Counted from the first letter of the stretch, positions 1 to 9,445 are shown. The stretch is 64,000 nucleotides of DNA from Corynebacterium bovis DSM 20582 = CIP 54.80 (GCF_030408615.1 NZ_CP047187.1:1178001-1242000), one strand, 5' to 3'. Notes: a model not told the origin generated them from the sequence alone. Made by a program: numbers and translations.

Positions 1-1784
1 GTCTCGCCCGTGGTGCCTCCCTGTCCGACTTCGCGGACAAGATCGACGCCGATGCGGCCGCTCTCGTCCAGGCGCTGTTCAACCTCGGTGAGATGGTCAC
101 CGCGACCCAGTCCGTGTCCGACGAGACGCTCAAGCTCCTCGGCGAGGAGATGGACTACAAGGTCGAGGTCGTCTCCCCGGAGGACGAGGACCGCGAGCTG
201 CTCGAGTCCTTCGACCTGCAGTTCGGCGAGAACGAGGGCACCGAGGACGATCTCGCGAAGCGTCCCCCGGTGGTCACCGTCATGGGCCACGTCGACCACG
301 GCAAGACCCGCCTGCTGGACTCCATCCGCAAGGCGAACGTCGGTGGCGACGAGGCCGGTGGCATCACGCAGCACATCGGTGCCTACCAGGTCCCGGTCGA
401 GTTCGACGGCCGTGAGCGGCTCGTGACGTTCCTCGACACCCCGGGCCACGAGGCGTTCACCGCCATGCGTGCCCGTGGTGCGAAGTCGACGGACATCGCG
501 ATCCTCGTGGTCGCGGCCGACGACGGCGTCATGCCGCAGACGGTCGAGGCGATCAACCACGCCAAGGCCGCCGACGTGCCGATCGTCGTCGCGGTGAACA
601 AGATCGACAAGGAGGGCGCGTCCCCGGAGAAGATCCGCGGCCAGCTCACCGAGTACGGTCTCGTGCCCGAGGAGTACGGCGGCGACACGATGTTCGTCGA
701 CATCTCCGCGAAGCAGGGGACCAACATCGACGAGCTGCTCGAGGCCGTGCTCCTCACGGCCGACGCCGCCCTCGACCTCCGCGCGAACCCGGACATGGAC
801 GCCCAGGGTGTCGCCATCGAGGCGCACCTCGACCGCGGCCGCGGCCCGGTCGCGACGGTCATCGTCCAGCGCGGTACCCTCCGCGTCGGTGACTCGGTCG
901 TCGCCGGTGACGCCCACGGCCGTGTCCGTCGCATGATCGACGAGCACGGGCAGGACGTCACCGAGGCGGGCCCGTCCCGCCCGGTGCAGGTGCTCGGTCT
1001 CACGAGTGTCTGCGGCGCCGGCGACAACCTCCTCGTCGTCGACGACGACCGCACGGCCCGGCAGATCGCGGACCAGCGCAACGCACGGCGTCGCAACGCC
1101 CTGCTCACGCGCTCCCGCAAGCGGATCAGCCTCGAGGACCTGGACGACGTGCTCAAGGAGACGAGCACGCTCAACCTCATCCTCAAGGGTGACAACGCCG
1201 GTACCGTGGAGGCCCTCGAGGACGCCCTGCTCCAGATCGAGGTGGACGACGAGGTCTCGCTCAACATCATCGACCGTGGTGTCGGTGCCGTGACCGAGAC
1301 GAACGTCAACCTCGCCGCCGCGTCGGACGCCGTCATCATCGGCTTCAACGTCCGCGCCGAGGGCAAGGCCACCGAGGTCGCCAACGCCGAGGGCGTCGAC
1401 ATCCGGTACTACTCGGTCATCTACCGCGCGATCGAGGAGATCGAGCAGGCCCTCAAGGGCATGCTCAAGCCGGTCTTCGAGGAGCGCGAGGTCGGTACCG
1501 CCGAGATCCGCCAGCTGTTCAAGGCGTCCTCCGTCGGCCTCATCGCCGGCTGCATGGTCGAGACCGGCAAGGTCCGCCGGAACGCCACGATCCGGCTCGT
1601 GCGGGACGGCAACGTCATCGTCGAGAAGGCGAAGATCGAGTCCCTGCGGCGTGAGAAGGACGACGTCACAGAGGTCTCGGCCGGCTACGAGTGCGGTATG
1701 GTCCTGTCCTACCCGGACATCAACGTCGGTGACGTCATCCACGTCTACGAGGAGGTCGAGGTCCCCGCGACTGACCACCCGTGA
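1..1784 (+). CDS. infB: Translation initiation factor IF-2 (5'-truncated by window edge)
   Basis: The reading frame is open from base 3, so the start lies upstream; 593 C-terminal residues are visible. IF-2 is the GTPase that places initiator fMet-tRNA on the 30S subunit and promotes subunit joining. The G domain is complete: G1 loop GHVDHGKT at about visible residue 95, then DTPGHEAF (G3) and NKID (G4), followed by the two beta-barrel domains and the IF-2 C-terminal region. The part just before the G domain ([14 protein letters not shown]...) is the IF-2 N-terminal subdomain. rbfA follows, the usual partner in ribosome biogenesis operons, but a strong hairpin lies between them. Certain family assignment; only the N-terminus is missing. 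Confidence 0.98.
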   Translation, partial: LARGASLSDFADKIDADAAALVQALFNLGEMVTATQSVSDETLKLLGEEMDYKVEVVSPEDEDRELLESFDLQFGENEGTEDDLAKRPPVVTVMGHVDHGKTRLLDSIRKANVGGDEAGGITQHIGAYQVPVEFDGRERLVTFLDTPGHEAFTAMRARGAKSTDIAILVVAADDGVMPQTVEAINHAKAADVPIVVAVNKIDKEGASPEKIRGQLTEYGLVPEEYGGDTMFVDISAKQGTNIDELLEAVLLTADAALDLRANPDMDAQGVAIEAHLDRGRGPVATVIVQRGTLRVGDSVVAGDAHGRVRRMIDEHGQDVTEAGPSRPVQVLGLTSVCGAGDNLLVVDDDRTARQIADQRNARRRNALLTRSRKRISLEDLDDVLKETSTLNLILKGDNAGTVEALEDALLQIEVDDEVSLNIIDRGVGAVTETNVNLAAASDAVIIGFNVRAEGKATEVANAEGVDIRYYSVIYRAIEEIEQALKGMLKPVFEEREVGTAEIRQLFKASSVGLIAGCMVETGKVRRNATIRLVRDGNVIVEKAKIESLRREKDDVTEVSAGYECGMVLSYPDINVGDVIHVYEEVEVPATDHP

Positions 1785-1804
1785 CCGACGGTCACCGTCA
1801 GACA

Positions 1805-1850
1805 CCACCCCGCCGCCCCGACCCCAGAGGTCGGTGGTCCGGCGGGGTGG
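1805..1850 (+). terminator. Terminator-like hairpin after infB
   Basis: The arms CCACCCCGCCG (1805-1815) and CGGCGGGGTGG (1840-1850) are perfect 11-bp complements. They enclose an inner stem (CCGACC/GGTCGG). The hairpin starts 20 bases after the infB stop. It is followed by CCGTCGTTCC rather than a real T-run, as is common in GC-rich actinobacteria. The rest of the gap to rbfA (1851-2090) holds a TAGGAT hexamer at 1880-1885 that could be a -10 for rbfA, giving a leader of about 200 nt; nothing else was recognised there. Confidence 0.65.
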
Positions 1851-2090
1851 CCGTCGTTCCGGGCCCGGGGACCGGACAGTAGGATGGTGACGCGCACCGG
1901 GCCCCGCCCGGGTCACCGCGGTTCCGCCGCACGTCCCGGTCGTCCTCCGGCGCATGACGGCCGCCCGGACCGGTCCCGGCAGGGGCCGTCCACGCTGCCG
2001 CCCCACCCGGGGCGCGCCGCACCGGGCCCGTCAGTTCCCCCGTCCCACCCCAGGCCCCCGACGGGGCCGTGTCCACGGAAGAGGTCTGCC

Positions 2091-2588
2091 ATGGTTGACC
2101 ACGCTCGGGCCGCCCGCATGGCCAAGCGCATCATGACCATCGTCGCCACCGCGATCGAGCACGAGATCAAGGACCGGCGCATGGAGTTCGTCACCGTCAC
2201 GGACTGCCGGGTCACCGGCGACCTCCACGACGCCACCGTGTTCTACACCGTCCGCGGTGCCACCATCGACGAGGAGCCGGACACGGCCCTCGCCGCCGAC
2301 GCCCTGGCCAGCGCCCGGGGCCAGCTGCGCAAGATCGTCGGCGACCAGCTCAGCGTCCGGTTCACCCCGACGCTGAGCTTCGAGCTCGACACCGTCCCCG
2401 CCGCGTCGGCCCACATGGAGGAGCTGCTCGCGAAGGCCCGGGCGATGGACGAGGAGCTCCGGCAGCGTTCGGCCGGGGCCACCCCGGCGGGCGACCCGGA
2501 CCCGTACCGGACGCCCGACGACGACTCCGACGGCACGGACGGCACCGCCGCCGACGGCACGGACCGGAACGGCGGGGCCCGCGGCTGA
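2091..2588 (+). CDS. rbfA: Ribosome-binding factor A
   Basis: 165 residues. RbfA binds free 30S subunits, helps 16S rRNA 5'-end maturation and is needed for cold adaptation. The KH-like fold is recognisable from the N-terminus ([20 protein letters not shown], then [23 protein letters not shown]). The start ATG at 2091 is chosen because a GGAAGAGG ribosome-binding site precedes it and the protein then begins where RbfA proteins usually do; upstream in-frame codons would add unrelated Pro/Arg-rich sequence. The last 35 residues are an acidic Asp/Gly/Thr-rich tail (roughly 130-165) outside the domain. The stop codon overlaps the next start (TGATG). Confidence 0.95.
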   Translation: MVDHARAARMAKRIMTIVATAIEHEIKDRRMEFVTVTDCRVTGDLHDATVFYTVRGATIDEEPDTALAADALASARGQLRKIVGDQLSVRFTPTLSFELDTVPAASAHMEELLAKARAMDEELRQRSAGATPAGDPDPYRTPDDDSDGTDGTAADGTDRNGGARG

Positions 2589-4039
2589 TGCCGGAGGTCC
2601 GCGCCGGAACCCGTGAGATCCTCGGGCTCGCGTGGCCCGCGCTCATCGTCCTCGCCGCGACGCCGCTGTACCTGCTGTGGGACACCGCGGTCGTCGGGCG
2701 GCTCGGGGCCGTCGACCTCGCCGCACTCGCGGCGGGTGCGACGGTGCTCGCCCAGGTGACGACGCAGCTGACGTTCCTGTCCTACGGGACGACCGCCCGG
2801 TCGGCACGCCGGTTCGGCGCGGGTGACCGCACCGGCGCGGTGTACGAGGGCGTCCAGGCGACGTGGGTCGCCCTCGGTGTCGGCGTCGTCCTCGCCGTCG
2901 TCGTCGGGGTCGCCGCCCCGTGGATCTGCCGGGTGCTCACGGGGGATGCGGCGGTCGCGGCCGACGCCACGCGGTGGCTGCGCGTCGTCTCCGTGGCCGT
3001 CGTCCCCGCCCTCGTGACGATGGCGGGCAACGGCTGGCTCCGGGGGACCGCGGACACCCGCCGGCCGTTGTACTTCACCCTCGTGGGCGTCGTGCCGATG
3101 GCGGTCATCGTCCCGGTCGCCGTCGCCCGGGTCGGGCTCGTCGGGTCCGCGTACGCGACCGTCACCGGCGAGACGCTGACGGCCCTGTGCTTCCTCGGCG
3201 CGCTCGTCGTCAACTGGCGGCGGCACGGGGACGGCCGCCCGGTCCGGCCGCAGTGGTCGGTCATCGGGCCGCAGCTCGTGCTCGGCCGCGACCTCATCGT
3301 CCGGTCGCTGTCCTTCCAGGTCGCGTTCGTGTCGGCGGCGGCGGTGGCGGGGCGGATCGGCCCGGCGGCGCTCGCGGCCCACCAGGTGATGCTCCAGCTG
3401 TGGAACTTCCTCAGCCTCGTGCTCGACTCGGTCGCGGTGGCCGCCCAGGCGCTCGTCGGTGCGGCGCTGGGCTCGGGTTCGGCCCGGGCGGCGCGGTCGG
3501 TGGGGGCGACGGTGCTGCGCTTCTCGACGGTGGCGGGCGTGGTGCTCGCGGCGCTCCTCGCCGCGGGGCACACGGTCGTCCCCGCGCTGTTCACGACGGA
3601 CGCGGACGTGCTCGCGACGATGGCCGTCCCGTGGTGGCTGCTCGTCGTCCTCGCCCTCGTCGGCGGGGTCGTCTTCGCCCTCGACGGGGTCCTCCTCGGG
3701 GCGTCGGACGTCGCGTTCCTCCGCAACGCCACGGTGGTGTCCGTGGTCGTCGGGTTCATCCCGCTGGTGTGGTTGTCCCTGGCCTTCGACTGGGGGCTCA
3801 CCGGCGTGTGGTGCGGTCTGCTGGCGTTCCTGTGCCTCCGCCTCGCCGCGGTGCTCGCCCGCTACCGGTCCGGACGCTGGGCCCGCGTCGGCACCGGGAC
3901 GGGGCACCCCGGGCCCGACCATGCCCCCGACCCGGCCCCCGACGCCGGGACAGACCCGGCCACCGACCCCGCCACCCACCCGGCCACCGACGCCGCCTCC
4001 GACCCGGGACCCGCACCCGACGGACGGGGTCGGCCGTGA
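2588..4039 (+). CDS. MATE-family efflux transporter (DinF-like)
   Basis: 483 residues with about 12 hydrophobic segments and the MATE fold (for example WPALIVLAATPLYLLWDTAVVGRLG near the N-terminus). MATE proteins export cationic or drug-like compounds using Na+ or H+ gradients; the substrate cannot be read from sequence. The start overlaps the rbfA stop by one base, indicating translational coupling. DinF homologues sit in the same infB/rbfA neighbourhood in mycobacteria. After the last membrane segment (about residue 425) the protein carries an Asp/Pro/Ala/Thr-rich tail with short imperfect repeats of the type DPATDPAT, presumably cytoplasmic and disordered. Confidence 0.88.
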   Translation: MPEVRAGTREILGLAWPALIVLAATPLYLLWDTAVVGRLGAVDLAALAAGATVLAQVTTQLTFLSYGTTARSARRFGAGDRTGAVYEGVQATWVALGVGVVLAVVVGVAAPWICRVLTGDAAVAADATRWLRVVSVAVVPALVTMAGNGWLRGTADTRRPLYFTLVGVVPMAVIVPVAVARVGLVGSAYATVTGETLTALCFLGALVVNWRRHGDGRPVRPQWSVIGPQLVLGRDLIVRSLSFQVAFVSAAAVAGRIGPAALAAHQVMLQLWNFLSLVLDSVAVAAQALVGAALGSGSARAARSVGATVLRFSTVAGVVLAALLAAGHTVVPALFTTDADVLATMAVPWWLLVVLALVGGVVFALDGVLLGASDVAFLRNATVVSVVVGFIPLVWLSLAFDWGLTGVWCGLLAFLCLRLAAVLARYRSGRWARVGTGTGHPGPDHAPDPAPDAGTDPATDPATHPATDAASDPGPAPDGRGRP

Positions 4040-4884
4040 CCGCGGGCCGCACCCTGTGGGCGGTGTCGGACCTGCACGTCGCCGCGCGGGGCAACCGGGA
4101 GCTCGTCGACCGGTACGTCCGCCCCACGGCGCCGGGGGACTGGCTCATCGTCGCCGGCGACGTCGCCGAGCGCCCCGGGGACGTCGCCGCGGCGCTGGAG
4201 GAGCTCCGCCGCCGGTTCGCGACCGTCATCTGGGTGCCCGGGAACCACGAGCTGTTCGCCCGGGCGGACGACCCGACGCGGGGACGCCGCCGGTACGACC
4301 ACCTCGTCGACCTCTGCCGCGGCCTCGGGGTGCTCACCCCCGAGGACCCGTACCCGTCCTTCGCCGGCCACACGGTCGCGCCGCTGTTCACGCTCTACGA
4401 CCACTCGTGGCGGCCGGCCGGGAGCCCGCCGGGGGCGACCGCGGCGGAGGCGGTCGCCGCGGCGGTGGACCGGGGGGTCATGTTCACCGACGAGGTCGCG
4501 ATCGCCCCGTACGTGGACGTCCCGGCGTGGTGCGCGGACCGGGTCCGCACGACCGTCGGGCGTCTCGCCGCGGTGGCGGGCCCGTCGTCCCCGCCGACGG
4601 TGCTGGTCAACCACTGGCCCCTGGTCCGGGAGACGACGCGGCGGCTCGCCGTCCCGGAGGTCGCGTTGTGGTCGGGGACGGAGCACACGCAGGAGTGGGC
4701 GCGGCGGTTCCGCGCCGCGGTCGTCGTGCACGGCCACCTCCACATCCCCGTGGAGACGGTCGTCGACGGTGTCCCGCACGTCGAGGTGTCGCTGGGCTAC
4801 CCCCGGGAGCAGGCGCGGTCGCTCGCCCCGCGGATCGCGGCGGGGCTGTGGCCGTATCCTGTGCTCCGGGAGACGGGACGGTGA
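4036..4884 (+). CDS. Calcineurin-type metallophosphoesterase
   Basis: 282 residues. The metal-binding motifs of the calcineurin-like phosphoesterase family are all present: SDLHV near the N-terminus, AGDVAE, GNHE (in VWVPGNHELF), NHWP and HGHLH towards the C-terminus. The substrate is unknown. It starts with GTG overlapping the upstream stop (GTGA) and is followed 4 bases later by the phosphopantetheinyl transferase. The same phosphoesterase-PPTase-truB order occurs in Mycobacterium tuberculosis (Rv2795c-pptT-truB), which suggests a conserved operon rather than a chance pairing. Family confident; role unknown. Confidence 0.88.
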   Translation: MTAGRTLWAVSDLHVAARGNRELVDRYVRPTAPGDWLIVAGDVAERPGDVAAALEELRRRFATVIWVPGNHELFARADDPTRGRRRYDHLVDLCRGLGVLTPEDPYPSFAGHTVAPLFTLYDHSWRPAGSPPGATAAEAVAAAVDRGVMFTDEVAIAPYVDVPAWCADRVRTTVGRLAAVAGPSSPPTVLVNHWPLVRETTRRLAVPEVALWSGTEHTQEWARRFRAAVVVHGHLHIPVETVVDGVPHVEVSLGYPREQARSLAPRIAAGLWPYPVLRETGR

Positions 4885-4888
4885 GGAC

Positions 4889-5767
4889 ATGAGCGGGACG
4901 GACGCGGGTCGGGGGCCGTCGGCGCCCGGGGACCGGGCGGTGCCGGGGACCGCGGGAGGTCCGACGGTGCCCGGGGGCCGGCAGGTGCCAGGGGGTCGGG
5001 AGATTCCCGGTGATCGGGCCGTGGTCGCGTACGACGGGGACGGTCGCGCGGTCCCGCCCCTGCTCACCGGCCTGCTGCCCGCGGGGGTCGCGGCGACGGA
5101 GCTCCACGTCGGCCGGGGGGTGCACGATCTGCGCCGGTTCGGGCTGCTCGACGAGGCCGACCGGGCGGTCGTCGCCCGGGCCGTGGCCTCCCGGCGTGCC
5201 GAGTACGGCGACGTCCGGTGGTGTGCGCGGGACGCGCTCGCCAGACTGCTCCCCGGTGCGGCCGGCCCGGTGCGGCGCGGGGATCAGGGGATGCCGGTCT
5301 TCCCGGAGGGGTCCGTCGGCACCCTCTCCCACACCGACGGGGTCCGCGTGGCGGTGGTCGGGGACGCCCGACGGTGGAGGAGCCTGGGGTGCGACGTCGA
5401 GGTCGCGGACCCGCTGCCGGAGGAGGTGACGGCGATGGTGACCTCGGAGGGGGAACGACGGATGCTCGCCGCGGTCCGGCGGGGGCCGTCCGGGGAGCTC
5501 GCCCCGGGGGTCGCGGCGACGGTCCTGTTCAGCGCGAAGGAGTCCGTCTACAAGGCGTGGTTCCCGCTCGCCCGCCGGTTCCTCGACTTCGACGGGGCCG
5601 ATCTGCGGCTCGACGCGGACGGGCGGTGGGAGGCGCGGATCCTCGACGCCCCGACGCCGGTGCCGGTCGTCGCCGGCCGGTGGGACGTGCGGGCCACCGG
5701 CGGGGGAGACGTCTACGTCGTCACGACGGCCGCCGTCGGGCGGGGGCCGTCGGCCGACGGTCAGTAG
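4889..5767 (+). CDS. pptT: 4'-phosphopantetheinyl transferase, EntD/PptT type
   Basis: 292 residues. It moves the phosphopantetheine arm of CoA onto carrier-protein serines. In mycolate-making actinobacteria this type activates fatty-acid and polyketide synthases needed for mycolic acids. Core motifs are visible: SHTDG, GCDVEV (Mg-binding Asp/Glu) and FSAKESVYKAW. The first ~60 residues are a Gly/Pro-rich stretch with imperfect VPGGR-type repeats. PptT-type enzymes are shorter, so either there is an N-terminal extension or a later GTG is used. I chose ATG 4889 because it lies 4 bases after the preceding stop with GAGGA just upstream. The 3' end overlaps the convergent YrdC gene by 7 bases. 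Confidence 0.85.
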   Translation: MSGTDAGRGPSAPGDRAVPGTAGGPTVPGGRQVPGGREIPGDRAVVAYDGDGRAVPPLLTGLLPAGVAATELHVGRGVHDLRRFGLLDEADRAVVARAVASRRAEYGDVRWCARDALARLLPGAAGPVRRGDQGMPVFPEGSVGTLSHTDGVRVAVVGDARRWRSLGCDVEVADPLPEEVTAMVTSEGERRMLAAVRRGPSGELAPGVAATVLFSAKESVYKAWFPLARRFLDFDGADLRLDADGRWEARILDAPTPVPVVAGRWDVRATGGGDVYVVTTAAVGRGPSADGQ

Positions 5768-6537
5768 TACTGGCCGTGGCGGTAGTCCCAGGAGTTGAAC
5801 TGCTCGGACAGGATGGCGACGATCTCGTCGACGTAGATCCCGCGGCGGATGAGCACCGGGCACGGGGACACCGACCGCTCGCCGTGCTGCTCGGGGACGA
5901 GGGCGCCGTCGGCGTCGACGAAGGAGACCATGACACCCTGCTCGTAGCGGGTCTCGACGGTTTTGTCCGGCTGGATGCCGGCGACGTACTCGTCGGACTC
6001 GATGACGAGGTCGGCCTCGCCGGCGATGGCCTCGCCGATGCCCGCGACGACGCCCCGGTTACCCTGGCCCGACGGGTTCGCCGAGCTGGCGAAGACGAGC
6101 CGGCGGTCCTTCTCGAAGAGCTCGCGGGCGATGTTCTCGCCCGGGACGCCGAACCGGATGACGAAGCAGCTCGTGCCCCGCGCGTCGGTGGCGAGCTCGT
6201 CGGCGCCGTCCGGCAGGAGGGCCTTGGCCTCCTCCCGCCACGGCAGGATGCAGCCCATGAGGATGTCCCGGTCCCAGCAGGTCTGGTAGAAGCGCTCGAT
6301 CTCCGGCGTCATCTCGGCGAGCTCGCGGAGCTGCTCCATCGACCCGCAGAGGACGACCCCGGGCTTGTTCCGCTTCCGGTTCTTCACCGCGAACTTCCGC
6401 TCGAGGCCCTCGCGGTCGCTCGTGACGATGATGTAGCCGACCTTGGTCGGGCTGACGACGATGTGACCGGGCTCGCGGAGCAGGTCCACGGCCTCCTGCT
6501 GGAGACCGCCGTTCCACGGGATCTGGTTGCTGGACAT
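5761..6537 (-). CDS. Sua5/YciO/YrdC-family protein (TsaC paralogue)
   Basis: 258 residues with the YrdC fold. K-x-R...KP appears as KNRKRNKPG and the nucleotide loop as SSANPSGQGN. True TsaC/Sua5 enzymes make threonylcarbamoyl-AMP for the t6A modification of tRNA. Here the usual N-terminal PTDTVYGL-type motif reads SPTKVGYIIV, so this may be a paralogue with another role rather than the essential TsaC, which corynebacteria normally carry near prfA/prmC. It faces the PPTase gene and overlaps it by 7 bases. Upstream (6538-6660) there are weak -10-like AT-rich hexamers on this strand but no convincing -35. Family sure, function uncertain. Confidence 0.8.
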   Translation of the reverse strand: MSSNQIPWNGGLQQEAVDLLREPGHIVVSPTKVGYIIVTSDREGLERKFAVKNRKRNKPGVVLCGSMEQLRELAEMTPEIERFYQTCWDRDILMGCILPWREEAKALLPDGADELATDARGTSCFVIRFGVPGENIARELFEKDRRLVFASSANPSGQGNRGVVAGIGEAIAGEADLVIESDEYVAGIQPDKTVETRYEQGVMVSFVDADGALVPEQHGERSVSPCPVLIRRGIYVDEIVAILSEQFNSWDYRHGQYY

Positions 6538-6722
6538 CTTGTACCTCTCTGGTTCGGGGTCGGTGCCGCACGGCGTCGCACCGCGTCGCGCGGTGCTGCG
6601 CCGCGTCCCACACTATCTCACAGGTATCCCACTTTGCGGGAACGGCTGTCTCATTCAGTGGTTAACACAGTATGCCACGGGCGTGCGGCCCCGGCGCGGC
6701 CGGTGGACCACCCGGGGGGAGG

Positions 6723-7793
6723 TCAGGACAGGCCGTGCGGGCGGGCGACGAACACGCTCGCCGCGCGGTCGCCCCGCTCCCGGACCAGCGCGACGGCCCG
6801 GCCGGACGGGGTGACGGCCGCGTACACCCCGCGCATCCCGACCGGGTGCAGCCACTTGCCGAGGGCGAGGTCCGCCCCCTCCGCGTCGGAGATCTCACGG
6901 ACGGGGAAGGACCGGACCACCGCCTCGTCCAGGGTCAGCGACAGGGCGGGCACCGGGGCCGCGCCCCCGGCCGGGGCGGCGTCGTCCGCGGGGCCGGACC
7001 CGTCGGCGGCGCTGTCCTCCCCGGCGCGGACCTCCGCCTCGAGCGCGTCGAGGGTGCGGGCCCCGTCGATCCCGAACGGGCCGACGGCCGTGCGGCGCAG
7101 CGCGGTCACGTGCCCGCCGACCCCGAGCTCCTCGCCGACGTCGCGGGCGATCGCGCGGATGAATGTCCCCGAGGAGCAGTGGACCGCCACCGACGCCGTC
7201 GGCACCGGCGCGGCGGCCCCGTCGGCGACCGCGGTGACGTCGAGGGCGTGGACGGTCACCGGCCGGGCGGGGAGCGTGACCTCCCGGCCCTCGCGGACGA
7301 GCTCGTGGGCGCGGCGGCCGTCGACCTTCACCGAGGACACGCTGCTGGGCCGCTGCATGATCTCGCCGACCTGGTGGGAGAACGCGGTGCGGATGCGGTC
7401 CTCCGTCACCGCGGCGAGCGCCTCCGGGGTCGCCCGGGTGAGGACCTCACCCGCGGCGTCGTCGGTGACCGTGGTCGTGCCGAACGCGATGTCGGCGGTG
7501 TAGCGCTTGTCGTCGCTGACGAGGTGGGCGAGGAACTTCGTGCCCCGTTCGACGCCGACGACGAGCACGCCCGTGGCGTCCGGGTCGAGGGTGCCGGCGT
7601 GGCCCACCCGCTTCGTCCGGAAGAGTCGTCGCAGGCGGGAGACGACGTCGTGACTCGTCATCCCCGCCGGTTTGTCGACGATGACGAGGCCGGAGCGCTC
7701 GAGGACGGACCCCGCCGGGCGGGCCGCGTCGGGTCGGGCCGGTCCGGCGTCCGGGCGGGGGGCGGAGGAGGGGCCTGAGGGGCGGTCGGTCAT
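6723..7793 (-). CDS. truB: tRNA pseudouridine(55) synthase TruB
   Basis: 356 residues. TruB isomerises U55 in the T-loop of tRNAs. The catalytic motif GHAGTLDPDATG (first Asp is the nucleophile) lies near residue 65, preceded by GLVIVDKPAGMTSHDVV. A Pro/Ala/Arg-rich N-terminus and an Ala/Gly/Asp-rich insert (about residues 255-280) enlarge it relative to typical ~300-residue enzymes. The C-terminal PUA-like region follows. A TAGACT hexamer (7800-7805, complement) lies six bases before the ATG, so the mRNA is probably leaderless. It is divergent from ribF, sharing a 43-bp intergenic region. Confidence 0.95.
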   Translation of the reverse strand: MTDRPSGPSSAPRPDAGPARPDAARPAGSVLERSGLVIVDKPAGMTSHDVVSRLRRLFRTKRVGHAGTLDPDATGVLVVGVERGTKFLAHLVSDDKRYTADIAFGTTTVTDDAAGEVLTRATPEALAAVTEDRIRTAFSHQVGEIMQRPSSVSSVKVDGRRAHELVREGREVTLPARPVTVHALDVTAVADGAAAPVPTASVAVHCSSGTFIRAIARDVGEELGVGGHVTALRRTAVGPFGIDGARTLDALEAEVRAGEDSAADGSGPADDAAPAGGAAPVPALSLTLDEAVVRSFPVREISDAEGADLALGKWLHPVGMRGVYAAVTPSGRAVALVRERGDRAASVFVARPHGLS

Positions 7794-7799
7794 GCGGAC

Positions 7800-7829
7800 A
7801 GTCTAGGGGGAGGGGTGATGTCGTAGTCT
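7800..7829. promoter_or_regulatory. Back-to-back leaderless promoters for truB and ribF
   Basis: The 43-bp gap between the two start codons contains two -10 hexamers facing apart. TAGACT reads towards truB (7805-7800, complement, 6 bases before ATG). TAGTCT reads towards ribF (7824-7829, 7 bases before GTG). With a start site about 7 bases beyond each -10, both transcripts would begin at the start codon. No clear -35 for either. Confidence 0.5.
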
Positions 7830-7836
7830 GGTCGGC

Positions 7837-8940
7837 GTGGATATCTGGCACGGACTCGACAGCGTCCCCTCCGACCTCACGGGCTCGGTCGTCACCATCG
7901 GGGTGTTCGACGGCGTGCACCGTGGGCACCGTGAGCTGATCTCCCGCGCGGTCACGGCGGCGCGGTCGCTCGGGGTCCCGGCGGTGATGTGCACGTTCGA
8001 CCCCCACCCGACCGAGATCTTCAGCCCGGACCGGGTGCCGCCGCTGCTCGGCACGGTCGCCCAGCGGGCGGCCCTGGCGGGGGAGGCGGGCATCGACGCC
8101 GCCGTCGTCATCTCCTTCGACGACGAGATCTCCTCGTGGTCGCCGGCCGAGTACGTCGACCGCGTGCTCGTCGACACGTTGCACGCCCGGGCGGTCGTCG
8201 TCGGGGCGAACTTCACCTTCGGCCACCGCGCGTCCGGCACCCCGGAGACGCTCGTCGAGCTCGGTCGGGAGCGTGGCATCGACGTCACGGTCGTCGACCT
8301 CCTCACGGACCCCGGGGCACCGGCCGGGGGTGACGACGCCGCGACCGCCGCGGGGGCCGCCGCCGGTGCCGCCGGTGACGGCGGGGACGGGGCGGAGGCC
8401 GACGGCTCCGGGTCGGGGAACCGGCACGTCGTCTGCTCGACGTGGATCCGGGGCCGGCTCGCGGCCGGGGACGTCGAGGGGGCGGCCGAGGCCCTCGGCC
8501 GGGACTTCGACGTCGTCGGGGAGGTCGTGCACGGTGCCGGTCGGGGCGGGGCGGAGCTGGGGTTCCCGACGGCGAACCTGTACCTCGACGAGCGCTACGC
8601 CCTGCCCGCGGACGGGGTCTACGCCGGCTACCTGCGGATCCTGCCTGACCCGGAGGCGGGGGTGGACGCCGGGGCGGTCGTCGGCACGATGCCCGTGGAC
8701 GTCGACCTGCCCGCGGCGGTGTCCGTCGGCTCGAACCCGACCTTCGGCGACGCCCGCCGGAGCGTGGAGGCCTTCGTCCTCGACCACCACGCGGACCTCT
8801 ACGGCCGCCGGGTGCGGGTGCGCTTCACCGGGCGGGTCCGGGGCATGGTCGCGTTCAGCGGCGTCGACGAGCTCATGGACGCCATCGCCCGGGACGTGGC
8901 GCAGGTGCGGGGGATGACGGTCGCGCCGACCTCGGCCTGA
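7837..8940 (+). CDS. ribF: Bifunctional riboflavin kinase / FAD synthetase
   Basis: 367 residues. It phosphorylates riboflavin to FMN and adenylates FMN to FAD. The N-terminal nucleotidyltransferase domain shows [10 protein letters not shown] and FDPHPTEIF. The C-terminal flavokinase domain shows [12 protein letters not shown] and the later [10 protein letters not shown]. Between the domains, about residues 165-190, an Ala/Gly/Asp-rich stretch is inserted just before [12 protein letters not shown], making the protein slightly longer than usual. The start is GTG 7837, placed directly after a TAGTCT -10 element (leaderless). rpsO follows on the same strand with its own promoter. Confidence 0.95.
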   Translation: MDIWHGLDSVPSDLTGSVVTIGVFDGVHRGHRELISRAVTAARSLGVPAVMCTFDPHPTEIFSPDRVPPLLGTVAQRAALAGEAGIDAAVVISFDDEISSWSPAEYVDRVLVDTLHARAVVVGANFTFGHRASGTPETLVELGRERGIDVTVVDLLTDPGAPAGGDDAATAAGAAAGAAGDGGDGAEADGSGSGNRHVVCSTWIRGRLAAGDVEGAAEALGRDFDVVGEVVHGAGRGGAELGFPTANLYLDERYALPADGVYAGYLRILPDPEAGVDAGAVVGTMPVDVDLPAAVSVGSNPTFGDARRSVEAFVLDHHADLYGRRVRVRFTGRVRGMVAFSGVDELMDAIARDVAQVRGMTVAPTSA

Positions 8941-9010
8941 GGTGGGGCGGCGTCCGGGTCCGCGGGCGGCCGGCTGCGGCCGGGCGGGGCCGGGTCGGCG
9001 GGACCCGGGT

Positions 9011-9039
9011 TTGGGTCGGGCGGGACGGCACGCTAGGCT
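9011..9039 (+). promoter_or_regulatory. rpsO promoter
   Basis: TTGGGT (9011-9016), a 17-bp spacer and TAGGCT (9034-9039) form a good actinobacterial sigma-70-type promoter. The expected start near 9046 gives a leader of about 130 nt before rpsO. Confidence 0.6.
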
Positions 9040-9047
9040 TGACCGGT

Positions 9048-9075
9048 CCGTGACTGTGGTCCGCGGTAGTCACGG
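9048..9075 (+). promoter_or_regulatory. Stem-loop in the rpsO leader
   Basis: Perfect 8-bp arms CCGTGACT (9048-9055) and AGTCACGG (9068-9075) close a 12-base loop, at the very start of the predicted transcript. In several bacterial phyla S15 represses its own mRNA by binding a leader structure that mimics its rRNA site. Whether this stem is such a site is inference. Confidence 0.4.
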
Positions 9076-9175
9076 CACCCGGCAGCCCCTGCGCCGGACG
9101 GCACCCACGGCGTCGTTCCCCCCCAGGAACCGGGTCCGATCGCGCGGACTGGAACAACGATCCGAGGAGACACAC

Positions 9176-9445
9176 ATGGCTTTGACCACCGAGCAGAAGA
9201 GCGCGACCCTCAAGGAGTTCGGCCTCCACGAGACGGACACCGGGTCCCCGGAGGCGCAGGTCGCGCTTCTCACGGTCCGCATCCGCCAGCTCACCGAGCA
9301 CCTGAAGATGCACAAGCACGACCACCACTCCCGCCGCGGCCTCCTGCTCCTCGTCGGCCGCCGCAAGGGCCTCCTGAAGTACCTCCAGGAGAACAACGTC
9401 GAGCGCTACCGTACGCTCATCGAGCGCCTCGGCCTGCGCCGCTGA
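9176..9445 (+). CDS. rpsO: 30S ribosomal protein S15
   Basis: 89 residues, the normal length. S15 is a primary 16S rRNA-binding protein of the 30S platform. Conserved sequence runs through the whole protein ([43 protein letters not shown]). ATG 9176 follows a GAGGAGA ribosome-binding site. pnp lies downstream, the common rpsO-pnp order, but the two are separated by two hairpins and a fresh -10 candidate. Confidence 0.98.
   Translation: MALTTEQKSATLKEFGLHETDTGSPEAQVALLTVRIRQLTEHLKMHKHDHHSRRGLLLLVGRRKGLLKYLQENNVERYRTLIERLGLRR

Noticed and set aside
6538-6722. Possible tRNA or small RNA between the YrdC gene and truB
   Set aside because: The stretch is less GC-rich, but no cloverleaf, anticodon arm or conserved T-loop could be drawn.
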